This document shows positions 32,895 through 42,666 of a stretch of 59,870 nucleotides of DNA, piece after piece. The stretch is from an uncultured Lachnospiraceae bacterium (GTDB lineage: Bacteria > Bacillota > Clostridia > Lachnospirales > Lachnospiraceae). Made by a program: the position numbers and the translations under genes. The notes under the pieces are model-generated. The model saw only the letters and a list, made by a program, of their open reading frames with translations, had not been told where the DNA came from and searched no databases. The DNA is taken from NCBI GenBank assembly GCA_947630695.1, contig CANRIM010000012.1, positions 1 through 59,870 of the forward strand. The letters are read 5' to 3'. The first letter of the stretch is position 1, and each line of letters starts with the position of its first letter.

Positions 32895-33875
32895 TTAAAT
32901 CAGATACATCAGCATGATATGTGCCTGATACAGCTGAATCCTGCTTGTCGCATGCATGACAATGGAAATATACGGATTGTTGCTTTCATCATAGCACAGG
33001 CAGATCAGGCACAACCCTGCTTCATCCGTACTTCCTGTCTTTCCGCCCAATACACGAACGCCCGCAGGGGGCTTGTATTCATTGTGTAAAAAACGGTTTG
33101 TATTGTTGAATGTCTGTGTCTTGCTCTCTCCCGTCGCCGTCGTATAGGTACACTCATAGGTGGCCGTAGAGATCAGCTCCAGAAAAGTTTCGTTTTTAAT
33201 GGCTTCATTGAAGATCAGATACAGATCATATGCGGTGGTATAATGCTCCGGGTCCGACAGACCGTGGGGATTTTTAAAGTGCGTATGCGTTGCGCCCATC
33301 GACTGCGCTTCTTCGTTCATAAGATCTGCAAACGCTTCAATACTGCCGGAAATATACTCGGCAATCACATTTCCGGCGTCATTGCCGCTATGTACCAGAA
33401 AGGCGTACAAAAGCTGCTTTAATGTCATAGTATCGCCGACTTCCAGATTACAGGTGGAGGCGCCGGGATCCGTAATCAGATTGATAATATCGCTGACGAC
33501 AATCACATCGTCCAGATTGCCGTACTTCAAAGCGAGATATGCCGTCATGATTTTGGTCAGAGACGCAGGCTCGATCTGTTCAAAAATTCTCTGCGCATAT
33601 AAGGTTTTCTGATTGTTCAGATCAAAAATGCCGCAGATGTAGTCCAGATGCTCCTGTTCATAAATCCCGTGCTCATCGGCGCCCAAAACACACAGGCCGT
33701 GTTTGCGGGCAAAACCGTCCACTGTTTTCAGGTCATGAGACGCCAGCGTAGAGGAAACTCTGGAAAAATCATATGATGCCGTTTTTTTGCTTTTCGCGCC
33801 GCAGCCGGTCAGTGACAGAATCAAAAGCACAGCAGGCAATACGCGAAACCATATTTTTTTACCTGAATGTATCAC
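32895..33875 (-). CDS. D-alanyl-D-alanine carboxypeptidase lipoprotein (peptidase S11)
   Basis: 326 residues. The signal ends in a lipobox LTGC (Cys25), so it is membrane-tethered outside. Active-site motifs are S105-L-T-K108, S163-G-N165 and K279-T-G281. Such enzymes trim the terminal D-Ala of peptidoglycan pentapeptides and limit cross-linking. The start overlaps the mgsA stop by 17 nt, placing it at the end of the shape/division operon. The usual long C-terminal membrane-anchor domain of DacA is absent, which fits lipid anchoring. Confidence 0.93.
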   Translation of the reverse strand: MIHSGKKIWFRVLPAVLLILSLTGCGAKSKKTASYDFSRVSSTLASHDLKTVDGFARKHGLCVLGADEHGIYEQEHLDYICGIFDLNNQKTLYAQRIFEQIEPASLTKIMTAYLALKYGNLDDVIVVSDIINLITDPGASTCNLEVGDTMTLKQLLYAFLVHSGNDAGNVIAEYISGSIEAFADLMNEEAQSMGATHTHFKNPHGLSDPEHYTTAYDLYLIFNEAIKNETFLELISTATYECTYTTATGESKTQTFNNTNRFLHNEYKPPAGVRVLGGKTGSTDEAGLCLICLCYDESNNPYISIVMHATSRIQLYQAHIMLMYLI

Positions 33876-34254
33876 GCCACTCCAAGTCTCCTCGCTCTAA
33901 GGCTTTTATCATAAGTTCTGCAGAAGCCAGATTGGTTGCCAGCGGAATGTTGTTTTTATCACAAAGCCGGGCAACATTTGCAATATCGGGCTCATGGACT
34001 CTGGGTGTTAAAGGATCCCGCAAAAAAATCACGATATCCATGGAGTTATGCTCAATTTCCACAGCCAGCTGCTGTTCTCCGCCCAGGTGGCCTGCCAGAT
34101 ACTTATGCACGGACAGATTGGTCACTTCTTCGACCAGCCTTCCGGTGGTGCCGGTTGCATACAGGGTATGCCTTGCTAAAATGCTTCTATAAGCAATACA
34201 CAGATTCTGCATGAGCGTTTTCTTCGAATCATGTGCAATCAAAACGATATTCAT
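33859..34254 (-). CDS. mgsA: Methylglyoxal synthase
   Basis: 131 residues, a normal length. Motifs: IALIAHD-type N-terminus (NIVLIAHDSKK), YATGTTG for phosphate binding, HLGGEQQ with the catalytic His region, and FLRDPLTPRVHEPDI. It converts dihydroxyacetone phosphate to methylglyoxal and phosphate, a bypass of lower glycolysis. Its place after rodA is common in Clostridia and says little about function. Confidence 0.96.
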   Translation of the reverse strand: MNIVLIAHDSKKTLMQNLCIAYRSILARHTLYATGTTGRLVEEVTNLSVHKYLAGHLGGEQQLAVEIEHNSMDIVIFLRDPLTPRVHEPDIANVARLCDKNNIPLATNLASAELMIKALERGDLEWRDTFR

Positions 34255-34263
34255 AGTATAACC

Positions 34264-35385
34264 TCATCGATAATCTTTCTTCTGTAATTCAACATTGAGC
34301 ACGATCCCCATCCCGATAAACAAACTGACCAATGAGGTCAACCCATAGCTCACAAAAGGAAGCGGTAATCCTGTATTCGGAATCAGACCGGTTGCGACTG
34401 CAATATTGACAAACCCCTGAAAACCGATCAGCGCAGCCATACCGGTTGCAATCAGTTTCCCCGACAAATCAGATGCGTTTTTTGCAATCATCAGACAGGA
34501 AGCGACGATGAACCCAAGAAGAAGAATGATGAATATCGACCCCAGAAATCCCAGTTCCTCCCCGGCAATAGAGAAAATAAAGTCAGCCTGAGGTTCTGAA
34601 ATGTAATTACCGTTTTTCACGGAACTGATCACATTGTTGTTCAATCCTTTTCCGGTGAGCTTTCCTGAACCGATTGCGATGATAGAATTTGCCTGTTGGT
34701 AACCTTCTGAATTAATGTATTGTTCGGGATGCAGCCATGCCATGATCCGGTTGTACTGATGTGTGTACAGGATCTTGTCTCCCACCTTTTCCACTAAAAT
34801 GACAAAAGCAACAGACAAGGGCGCGGCAACAGCCAGAAAGGTTCCTATGATCTTATAACTTAATCCGCCGACAAACAGTATAGCACAGAGTATAAATACA
34901 ACGGTGATGGATGTCGAAAGATCGGGCTGCATGAAGATGAGCGCAACCGGAAGCGCACATAAAACAAAAAGTTTCAGCAATGTCTTCCAGGAATTTATAT
35001 TATCTTCATGTTCCATTATATATTGCGCCAGAAATAAAATCAATAGTATTTTCGTCAGCTCAGAAGGCTGAAACTGAAATCTTTCCGTGATCTGAATCCA
35101 TCGGGTCGCTCCATGGGATTCTTTTCCGCCCAGTTTTACCCAGAGGAGAAGGGCCAGATTGACCAGGTAAATGATTCGATAAAAAAACAGTATAAAATGA
35201 TAGTCCAGAAGCGAAAAAATAATCATCAGCACCACGCCCAGTGCCAGCCCCATGATCTGCGTCTTCTGGTAAGACGGATCGGCGCTGCCGATCAGCAGGA
35301 TGCCCAGCACCGATATGCCGATCAGGCAGAAAAACAGGCTGAAACGGTAATGATCTATGTTATATTTTTTGATAATATTTGTCAT
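34264..35385 (-). CDS. rodA: RodA, SEDS peptidoglycan polymerase
   Basis: 373 residues with about ten membrane helices. Typical SEDS stretches are GATRWI, FQPSELTKI, FMQPDLST, EDFIFS-like ADFIFSIAGEELGFLGS and PFVSYGLTSLVS at the end. RodA polymerises glycan strands during elongation together with PBP2, whose gene is in the same cluster (36626-39472). It follows minE by 27 bp. The presence of mreBCD nearby favours RodA over FtsW. Confidence 0.95.
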   Translation of the reverse strand: MTNIIKKYNIDHYRFSLFFCLIGISVLGILLIGSADPSYQKTQIMGLALGVVLMIIFSLLDYHFILFFYRIIYLVNLALLLWVKLGGKESHGATRWIQITERFQFQPSELTKILLILFLAQYIMEHEDNINSWKTLLKLFVLCALPVALIFMQPDLSTSITVVFILCAILFVGGLSYKIIGTFLAVAAPLSVAFVILVEKVGDKILYTHQYNRIMAWLHPEQYINSEGYQQANSIIAIGSGKLTGKGLNNNVISSVKNGNYISEPQADFIFSIAGEELGFLGSIFIILLLGFIVASCLMIAKNASDLSGKLIATGMAALIGFQGFVNIAVATGLIPNTGLPLPFVSYGLTSLVSLFIGMGIVLNVELQKKDYR

Positions 35386-35412
35386 ATGAACGCCTCTTTC
35401 GTATCATTGCAG

Positions 35413-35697
35413 CTACGGCTTTAAGGTTACGGCATTGCTCACTGACTTGATCGGCGCATTGGCGCAGATCTTCGCTTGATAAGTGCCCTTGTCCTTCAGG
35501 GAAGTTTTCCGGATCTGTACGTTCACCGCATCCGCATCAATCTCCAGATATTTGGAAATGACCCGGGTCAGGTCCTTTTTCAGCATCTCCATCATATCGG
35601 GATTACAGTCCACCCGATCGGAAATCAACAGTACTTTCAGCCGGTCCATTGCAATGCTTTTGGATTTGTTTCGATTCAGATAATACCGGAATTTCAT
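35413..35697 (-). CDS. minE: MinE, topological specificity factor
   Basis: 94 residues. The anti-MinCD region lies near residues 18-32 (DRLKVLLISDRVDCNPDMME), followed by VISKYLEIDADAVNVQI. MinE stimulates the MinD ATPase to drive pole-to-pole oscillation. Its start overlaps the minD stop by 4 nt (ATGA), showing coupled translation. Confidence 0.95.
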   Translation of the reverse strand: MKFRYYLNRNKSKSIAMDRLKVLLISDRVDCNPDMMEMLKKDLTRVISKYLEIDADAVNVQIRKTSLKDKGTYQAKICANAPIKSVSNAVTLKP

Positions 35698-36500
35698 GAG
35701 CGCACCTCCCTCTGCTTTTTTAACAATCCGGTAAAACGCATAAAAAATCTTCGTTTCACTGCGAGATCCATAAAGGGAACTTCTTTGCCCATAATCCGGC
35801 AGCAGATATTCATAAAGGCCTGTCCGACTTTGGAATCGTCGCCCGCCACCGGTTCTCCCTGATTGGTGGAGATAACGATACGTTCATCATCAGGAATAAT
35901 GCCGATCAGATTGATCGCCAGAATATCCACCACATCATCCATTGACATCATGTCGCCGCGCATCACCATATCCATGCGGATCCGGTTGACAATCAGATCG
36001 CAGCGTGACATGCCTTTTGCCTCCAGCAGGCCGATAATACGATCCGCATCCCGGATGGCGGAAACCTCCGGTGTGGTTACCACCAGCGCCCGGTCCGCGC
36101 CGGCTACCGCGTTTTGAAACCCCTGCTCGATACCGGCAGGACAATCCAGTATAATATAATCAAAACAGTCTCTTAACTGCTGCGTCAGTTCCGTCATCTG
36201 CGCGGGATTGACCGCTGATTTATCTCTTGTCTGCGCGGAAGGAAGGACGAAAAGCCCCGGATAGCGTTTGTCTCTGATCAGCGCCTGCTTCAGTCGGCAG
36301 TTTCCTTCGATCACATCCACCAGGTGATAGACGATCCGGTTTTCCAGACCCATAACCACATCCAGGTTTCTCAGCCCGATATCTGTATCGATCAGAACGA
36401 CTTTTTTCCCGAGTTTAGCAAGGCCTGTCCCGATATTTGCCGTAGTCGTCGTCTTTCCCACGCCGCCTTTTCCCGAAGTCACAACAATTACTTCACTCAT
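35694..36500 (-). CDS. minD: MinD, septum-site ATPase
   Basis: 268 residues. Deviant Walker A SGKGGVGKTTTT, then DTDIGLRNLDVVMGLENR and DYIILDCPAGIE are classic MinD. The C-terminus has amphipathic basic residues (VKRRFFMRFTGLLKK) for membrane binding. It normally recruits MinC to block septation at the poles, but no minC lies in the 125 bp between the PBP2 gene and minD. The ribosome binding site is GGAGGAACC before the ATG. Confidence 0.96.
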   Translation of the reverse strand: MSEVIVVTSGKGGVGKTTTTANIGTGLAKLGKKVVLIDTDIGLRNLDVVMGLENRIVYHLVDVIEGNCRLKQALIRDKRYPGLFVLPSAQTRDKSAVNPAQMTELTQQLRDCFDYIILDCPAGIEQGFQNAVAGADRALVVTTPEVSAIRDADRIIGLLEAKGMSRCDLIVNRIRMDMVMRGDMMSMDDVVDILAINLIGIIPDDERIVISTNQGEPVAGDDSKVGQAFMNICCRIMGKEVPFMDLAVKRRFFMRFTGLLKKQREVRS

Positions 36501-36625
36501 ATACGGTTCCTCCTATCATTTGCACCCAATATAGCACAGGAGAAACGTAAATTATGTCAAAATGCGTTCGTAAAAAAATTAATTATGCGGGTGCTGCGAT
36601 ATCGGAAAAAAGACAATATATCGCG

Positions 36626-39472
36626 TCAGTCGTGGATCACTTCCGTACCCGGCGTAATCGCCCTGCCTGTCATAATTTCTTCTTTATTCGTAAAATTAAA
36701 ATAGTAATTCAGTACATCTCTGGCAATCTCCACCGCATTGGAAGATACATAACCATTGGGAATACGCACGGAAATGCCCACCTGCGGCGCTTCACTGGGC
36801 GCATATCCTACAAACAGCGCATGGTCGCCGCGGTTTGCAACTTCCTGGGCGGTTCCGGTTTTTCCGGAAACCTGCACCTGCATCCCGGAAAGCACCGAGG
36901 AGGATTCGGCCATGTTGCGCATACCGGTACGGATCACCGACATGGAGGAAGAAGAAAAATCCAGCTTTCGTGTCAGTTTCGGTTCTATCTGTTTTAACAC
37001 TTCTCCCTCCGTATTTTTTACGGAATCGATCAGAGAAAGCTGATAGAGATTGCCGCCGTTGGCAATGGTGGAAACATATCTTGCCAGCTGTGAACTGGTA
37101 TAGTTGTGATTGGACTGTCCGATGGCAGCCGTAATCGGGTACTGCGTTGCCAGCTGCGGTTCGCTTTCCGCAATTTCCACGCCGGACACTTCGTCCAGTC
37201 CGAACTGGGACGCATATTTGTCCAGTCTGGAAATACCGAAGGAATCATTGAAGGAACTCTCGTCGCTGCCGGTGAGGCCCAGCCGGTACCCCACTTCATA
37301 GAAAAAGTAGTTGCAGGAATGCCGGATGGCGGAAGTGACATTCAGATAACCGTGATTCAAAGGGTAAATCCAGCATTTGTTATTCGATTCCACTTTGGTA
37401 AATTCTCCCAGATCTTCAATCATGGTATCCGGTGTGATCACCCCTTCTTCCAGTCCTGCCACTGCGGAAACCATTTTAAAAGTGGACCCCGGCGCCGTCT
37501 TCTGCTGCGTCGCCCTGTTGTACAGGGGCAGCGCCGCATCGTTGATCAGCTGATTGTAATAGGCGGAATCAATATGATTGGTCAGCCGGTTATTATCATA
37601 GCTGGGATACGACACCAGCGCCCTGACCTTTCCGGTATTGACATCCGTCAGAACCACGGCGGCGGAACAGGGATCCAGTGCCAGCTGCGCCGGCGTCAGT
37701 TCCAGATTGGCAATTTTTTCATAAATAAAATCAAAGGGCGACGACTTTCCTGAGGCAAGTCCGTCATACCGGCTGATATCCATCGTTAAAATATTCTGAT
37801 CATACAGAATCAGGCAAAGTTCTCTTCCGCTGATCTGTTTGTCCAGAATCAGATATTCATACAGCAGCTTCTCATAGGTCCGGTCATGCTCCATTTCTTT
37901 TCGGATATAATCCGTCAGGCTGGTATAAAGTTCCTGCGCATCCGCATAGGCATTGTCTGCCAGGATCAGATCCGTATCGATCAGTTTATCTGCAATACAG
38001 GTGCTGATATATTCCCGGAGGCTGATGCTGCCCCTGCTCAGTTCCTGATAAGGCGTATAGTTTTCGGTTGCGGCGTCCTCCTTAATGACGCCTTTGTCTA
38101 CAATATGATTGAGGATTTCGTACTGATAATCCTGGAATTCCTCGTTGTATTCAATAACCGGTTTACTGGTCCCGGCAGTCAGTTCTCCGCAGATACTGCC
38201 TGTCACTGCGTCAAATTTGGATTTCCAGGTCTGATACACCTGCCGTTCGTTATTGCTGGCATCAGCCGCCTGAAAATGCCCCGTATTGATCAGATTATTT
38301 TTGATCAGCTGAATGTAAACATCGTCAATGGAGATGACCAGATCATCGGTTTCCGTGATTTTTCTTGTTTCATATCCGCTGGTTCGTACCAGTCTGGACA
38401 GCAGAATGCCAGCCAGATGCTGTTCGAGAATATGGTAAATGGTTTCCTGCTGATCCGCATCCACCGACAGATATACGTCATTTCCGGCGGTAGGTTTCGT
38501 CTCCTCATCTACTTCGATGACTTTGCCCAGATTGTCCACAAAAAACGAAGTAAAACCGTTGGTCCCCTGCAGATCGCTTTCCATATAACGTTCGATGCCG
38601 GTTTTTCCCACCACATAGGATTCGTCATATTTTTCATCAATGCCCTTGTAATTGTTCAGTTCCTCGGAGGAAATAGCGCCCACATAGCCGAGAATCTGGG
38701 ACATATAAGGCGAATAATTGTATTTGCGGATCGTAGATTCTTTGATGGACACGCCGGTGTATTTTTCCTCATTTTCCAGAATGGCGGCTTTGGTGGCGTC
38801 GGAAATATTTTCCGCAATGGTGGTGGTAATGTATTTCTGATAGCTGTTAAAGGAAAGTCCCGTACGAATGGACAAAAGCTTTAAAATCTGATCCGTGGAC
38901 AATGCCGCAGTATCGATGTCGTATACATTTTCTCCGCAAAGATATGCCACCAGATCATTGGCAGACATATTTCGTTCTTCTTCCTCCAGATCGTCAATAT
39001 AAATTCTTCCGAAAATATCCGCAAGGAATCGAAGCCGCTCGTTTCCATCGCTCATATAGACATACTGGCCGTTTTCATCTATCGAAACATCAAAGTCCCG
39101 AATCACGGAATCGCCGTTGGATTCAATGATCTGAAACAGTTCCAGCAACTGAGAATTGAGAATTTTGTTCTTCTCTTCCAGATCCTCATATGTTCCGTTA
39201 TCCTCGATAACCACCGAATAAACCAGTTCATTGTAGGCAAGCACTCTGCCTTTGCAGTCATAAATCTGTCCCCGGGTATTGGGAATGACCTGTTCTTTTT
39301 TGATTTTGATATTAAAATTGGAAAGATATTCATCCCCGTGAATGATCTGCAGACGATATAAACGGGCGACGAGAATCCCGCACAAAACCAGCATGAGAAG
39401 TGCAAATACAAGGATTCTGGAATTGAAGAAATAGATCAGATTATCTTTTAACTTACGAAACAAAATAACCAT
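36626..39472 (-). CDS. mrdA: Penicillin-binding protein 2-type transpeptidase (elongation)
   Basis: 948 residues, longer than the 600-700 usual for PBP2. One membrane helix at about 17-39, a dimerisation head (LYRLQIIHGDEYLSN, NTRGQIYDCKGRVLA), a long central insertion, then the transpeptidase domain with SxxK (APGSTFKMVS), SxN (HSCNYFF) and KTG (VSGKTGTAQE). It cross-links new peptidoglycan in the elongasome with RodA and MreBCD. It overlaps mreD by 20 nt. Long class B PBPs of this kind are usual in Lachnospiraceae. Confidence 0.94.
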   Translation of the reverse strand: MVILFRKLKDNLIYFFNSRILVFALLMLVLCGILVARLYRLQIIHGDEYLSNFNIKIKKEQVIPNTRGQIYDCKGRVLAYNELVYSVVIEDNGTYEDLEEKNKILNSQLLELFQIIESNGDSVIRDFDVSIDENGQYVYMSDGNERLRFLADIFGRIYIDDLEEEERNMSANDLVAYLCGENVYDIDTAALSTDQILKLLSIRTGLSFNSYQKYITTTIAENISDATKAAILENEEKYTGVSIKESTIRKYNYSPYMSQILGYVGAISSEELNNYKGIDEKYDESYVVGKTGIERYMESDLQGTNGFTSFFVDNLGKVIEVDEETKPTAGNDVYLSVDADQQETIYHILEQHLAGILLSRLVRTSGYETRKITETDDLVISIDDVYIQLIKNNLINTGHFQAADASNNERQVYQTWKSKFDAVTGSICGELTAGTSKPVIEYNEEFQDYQYEILNHIVDKGVIKEDAATENYTPYQELSRGSISLREYISTCIADKLIDTDLILADNAYADAQELYTSLTDYIRKEMEHDRTYEKLLYEYLILDKQISGRELCLILYDQNILTMDISRYDGLASGKSSPFDFIYEKIANLELTPAQLALDPCSAAVVLTDVNTGKVRALVSYPSYDNNRLTNHIDSAYYNQLINDAALPLYNRATQQKTAPGSTFKMVSAVAGLEEGVITPDTMIEDLGEFTKVESNNKCWIYPLNHGYLNVTSAIRHSCNYFFYEVGYRLGLTGSDESSFNDSFGISRLDKYASQFGLDEVSGVEIAESEPQLATQYPITAAIGQSNHNYTSSQLARYVSTIANGGNLYQLSLIDSVKNTEGEVLKQIEPKLTRKLDFSSSSMSVIRTGMRNMAESSSVLSGMQVQVSGKTGTAQEVANRGDHALFVGYAPSEAPQVGISVRIPNGYVSSNAVEIARDVLNYYFNFTNKEEIMTGRAITPGTEVIHD

Positions 39473-39986
39473 CTGCCTTTCTCTCGTCAGTGGACAGTTT
39501 CTGTTCGATCAAAAACAGAACCCGGTACAGCAGTGCCCCGGCCAGCACAGTGTAAATCATCGCCGGCAGCATGATATGCCGCAGATAATAAAGAAATTTC
39601 GTGTCCCCAAACAGCAGAAACGAAGCCGCATACATATAGAGATTGTAAAGGAAATCCCCCGCCCCGATCAGAAGCAAAGGAACCTTTAAATCAAAATTGT
39701 AATCAAAATAGTCTTTATTGCATTTCCCGGCAGCAAAACCCAGCAGAAGGAAAATCAAGCAGGACACGCCGATCATATAACCGCTGAAAAGATCGTACAG
39801 CAGTCCCGTCAGGAAACCAAAAACTACGCCCCAGGAAGAGCCGCGAAAGTAGGCAAGAGAAAGAATCAGAACAAGACAAAGATCCGGCATCACGCCGGCA
39901 AGACGCAGTTTGCCAAAGACCGAACACTGCAAAACAAATAATATGAATAATAAGCCGATATAAACGGCAATTCGTTTCAATTTCAA
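39453..39986 (-). CDS. mreD: MreD, rod-shape membrane protein
   Basis: 177 residues with five predicted membrane helices and the MreD patterns PDLCLVLILSLAYFRG and GFLTGLLYDLFSG. It links MreC to the elongation synthases in the membrane. The start overlaps the mreC stop by 4 nt and its end overlaps the PBP2 start, showing tight operon coupling. Confidence 0.93.
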   Translation of the reverse strand: MKLKRIAVYIGLLFILFVLQCSVFGKLRLAGVMPDLCLVLILSLAYFRGSSWGVVFGFLTGLLYDLFSGYMIGVSCLIFLLLGFAAGKCNKDYFDYNFDLKVPLLLIGAGDFLYNLYMYAASFLLFGDTKFLYYLRHIMLPAMIYTVLAGALLYRVLFLIEQKLSTDERKADGYFVS

Positions 39987-40828
39987 TTTCCCGCAACTTC
40001 CTTTTTGCCTGTGATGATCATGACCTGGCGGAGATGTTCAAAATCCACCGTCAGCGCGACACTTCCTGTTTTCGTCAGATTATTCGCATCCATGGAAATA
40101 TCGGAAAGATAACCCACTACAATATCGGGCCAGTACACATCTGAAATGTTAGAGGTAACAATCAATTCGCCGGGGCCGGTATTATCATCGGAATCATAGA
40201 GCTGTTCCAGCCGGACTTTTCCGCTTTCCTTCAGTTCTGAATCACCGCTGATATACCCGTAATCTCCGCTTCCGACGCCCTTTACGGAAACATAGCTTGC
40301 TGTATCAATGATGGAACGCACCTTGCTCCATGTCCGTCCGACGGCCACAATTTTGCCCACAAGCCCCCCTTTGGCGATCACATTCATTCCTTCGGTGATC
40401 CCGTCTTCTTCTCCCTTGTCCACCAGAAAGGATTCGAACCAGTTTCCGGTGTCATTGGAAATGACATTGGCAGCCAGTGTATGATACTGACCGTAGCTTT
40501 GCTCCAGCTGATACAGATCCTTATAATCCTTCAGCATCTGATTTTCGATTTGAAGGGACGTGATCTGTTCGGAAAGCTCCGCATAGGATGTTTTCAGATT
40601 TTCATTTTCTTCGATCAAAGCATTTTTATCCTGAAAAACCGACAACGAATCACTGAAAAAATGACCGGCTTTCGTAAAGGCCTTTTCCACCGGTGCAATA
40701 ACGTTTCCAAAGACCTGATACATCCGGCTGCTTTTTTTTACAAGAATCGTAAAAGCAATCAGTATGACGCTGAGCACAATAAATATCAGAAGCACATATT
40801 TACTTTTTAATTTCTTTTTCTGCTTCAT
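39983..40828 (-). CDS. mreC: MreC, rod-shape protein
   Basis: About 281 residues from ATG 40828 (MKQKKKLKSKYVLLI). An upstream in-frame start at 40900 would overlap mreB by 59 nt and add an atypical Arg-rich extension. One membrane helix, a coiled coil (ENLKTSYAELSEQITSLQIE), and beta domains with VDKGEEDGITEGMNVIAKGG LVG are typical. MreC is the periplasm-side organiser that activates PBP2-RodA. Confidence 0.93.
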   Translation of the reverse strand: MKQKKKLKSKYVLLIFIVLSVILIAFTILVKKSSRMYQVFGNVIAPVEKAFTKAGHFFSDSLSVFQDKNALIEENENLKTSYAELSEQITSLQIENQMLKDYKDLYQLEQSYGQYHTLAANVISNDTGNWFESFLVDKGEEDGITEGMNVIAKGGLVGKIVAVGRTWSKVRSIIDTASYVSVKGVGSGDYGYISGDSELKESGKVRLEQLYDSDDNTGPGELIVTSNISDVYWPDIVVGYLSDISMDANNLTKTGSVALTVDFEHLRQVMIITGKKEVAGN

Positions 40829-40841
40829 GGCCGCAGCCTTT

Positions 40842-41861
40842 CTAGTAATATACCTTGTCCTTCGGTTCCGCCGCATAGCCCTTAAAGGCCGGATTGGCAA
40901 TGATGAGGGAAAGTCCCCGGACTACGCTTTCCGACGGCGCATCCGAAAGATGCATCTCGATATTGGTGGCCGCTTTGAAATAATCGGCAATTCTGCGCAG
41001 CTTAGAGGTTCCGCCGGTCAGATAAATCCCGTTTTTGAGAATATCCGCAGAAAGCTCCGGCGGCGTCTTTTCCAGTATACCTTTGATGCCGTCCACGATC
41101 AGATTCAGACATTCCCCGACAGGCTCCGTCATTTCATTCTGGGTAAGGTCTTTTTCCAGCGGAAGCATACCGATCATGTCAAAACCGGCCACCTGAATGT
41201 GTTTGTCCGGCACTTCATTGACCGCGCATAAATGCATCCGCTTCATATTCTCCGCCGTTTTTAATCCAATTTGAAAACTGTATTTTTTCCGGAGATAATT
41301 CTGAATTGCCTCATCGATCTTATTCCCGCCCACCTGCAGCAGGGTACTGTGCACCACGGTTTTCATGGAAATAACAGAAATCTCACAGGTATCCGCACCG
41401 ATATCAATGACCATCACGCCGTCCGGCTGATCGATTTGAATGCCCATGCCCACCGCATTTGCAATAGACCGCTCTACAATGTAAACCTTGCGGGCAAAAA
41501 TACTGGAACTGGTGATCAGCTGATAAAACGCGCGTTTCTCCACCTCGGTAATATCCGTCGGCAGAGAGAGATAATAGTCGCAGGTTTTGGAAAAAAGACC
41601 AAAGCCGGAGCCGATATATTTCTTCAGAATGGTTTTCGTATTCTCTATGCTTGCAATGACCCCGGCGGAAATCGGATAGGAAACCGTGATGCTTTCGGGC
41701 GCTTTTTCATACATCATGTATGCTTCATCTCCCACTGCCAGCAGTTTCCCGTCGGCGTCCTTTGCAATAATATTTCTCTCTTTTAAAACGCTTTTTTTAC
41801 TTGCATTGAATATTTTCAGATAACTGGTACCAAAATCAATTCCATAGGTATTCAGCAGCAT
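40842..41861 (-). CDS. mreB: MreB-family actin-like shape protein
   Basis: 339 residues. Actin-fold motifs: phosphate 1 GIDFGTSYLKIF, connect 1 and phosphate 2 VMVIDIGADTCEISVIS, adenosine GIYLTGGTSKLRRI. It forms membrane filaments that guide wall synthesis. The sequence is fairly divergent from canonical MreB (GIDFGTSYLK instead of GIDLGTANT), so it could be an Mbl-like paralog, but its place before mreC supports the call. RadC is 34 bp upstream. Confidence 0.9.
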   Translation of the reverse strand: MLLNTYGIDFGTSYLKIFNASKKSVLKERNIIAKDADGKLLAVGDEAYMMYEKAPESITVSYPISAGVIASIENTKTILKKYIGSGFGLFSKTCDYYLSLPTDITEVEKRAFYQLITSSSIFARKVYIVERSIANAVGMGIQIDQPDGVMVIDIGADTCEISVISMKTVVHSTLLQVGGNKIDEAIQNYLRKKYSFQIGLKTAENMKRMHLCAVNEVPDKHIQVAGFDMIGMLPLEKDLTQNEMTEPVGECLNLIVDGIKGILEKTPPELSADILKNGIYLTGGTSKLRRIADYFKAATNIEMHLSDAPSESVVRGLSLIIANPAFKGYAAEPKDKVYY

Positions 41862-41895
41862 CGCATTTGTCTCCGTTTCACTGATGAATGGTATT

Positions 41896-42591
41896 TCAAT
41901 ATAAATTCTCTTTTTCCCGAAAACTGTAATAACGGTTATCTCCGATCACAATATGATCTACCAGAGGAATGGAAAGCACTTCTCCCGCCTGAATCAGCCG
42001 TTTGGTCAGCAGAATGTCTTCTCTGCTTGGCAGGGGATCTCCGCTGGGATGATTGTGCAGAAGCACAATGCCGACGGCATCATGGCGAACCGCTTCGATG
42101 TACACTTCCCGGGGCGATGCGACGGAAGCATTGACACTTCCGCGAAACACTTCCTTATCCCCCAGAAAATCACCTCTGGAATTTAAAAAAGCCGCAATTA
42201 CCGTTTCGTATGTAAGATGCCGCATGTCCTCCATATAATACTGTGCAATGGTTTCCGGTTTTGTAAACGTCAGTCTGGTCAATGCCTTCGCTTTGGAAAT
42301 TCGTCTGGCAAACTCAATGGTAGCCAGAAACTGCAGGCTTCTGACTTTACCGAGCCCGCCGATCTTGCGAAGATCAGCGTACTGCAGATGATGCAAAGCA
42401 TCCAGATTATTATTCACAAGGGGATGCGACAATATGCTTCTTGCGATTTCAATTGCGGAATGTTTTTCGGTTCCGCTGCGCAAAAGAACCGCAATCAGTT
42501 CGGAATCCTCCAGCGACTGCGCCCCGTGCTTCAGCAGTTTTTCATAAGGACGCTCATTTTCCGGAAGTTCCCGGATGGGAGTATGACCCAT
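41896..42591 (-). CDS. radC: RadC family JAB-domain protein
   Basis: 231 residues. N-terminal helix-hairpin-helix (IGGLGKVRSLQFLA) and a C-terminal JAB metalloprotease-like domain with HNHPSGDPLPSREDI, the metal-binding site. Length is typical for the UPF0758/RadC family. Despite the name a DNA repair role has not been shown. It is the first gene of the radC-mreBCD block. Confidence 0.95.
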   Translation of the reverse strand: MGHTPIRELPENERPYEKLLKHGAQSLEDSELIAVLLRSGTEKHSAIEIARSILSHPLVNNNLDALHHLQYADLRKIGGLGKVRSLQFLATIEFARRISKAKALTRLTFTKPETIAQYYMEDMRHLTYETVIAAFLNSRGDFLGDKEVFRGSVNASVASPREVYIEAVRHDAVGIVLLHNHPSGDPLPSREDILLTKRLIQAGEVLSIPLVDHIVIGDNRYYSFREKENLY

Positions 42592-42666
42592 AAAACCTCA
42601 TTTCAAGTTCCTGACAGCCCGTGTCTTAAAAAATTTCTCCCTCAGTCATTTACAGAGCAATACGCA

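Noticed and set aside
37886-38884. 332-codon plus-strand ORF
   Set aside because: Antisense to the PBP2 gene, low-complexity hydrophobic translation, no family or ribosome binding site.
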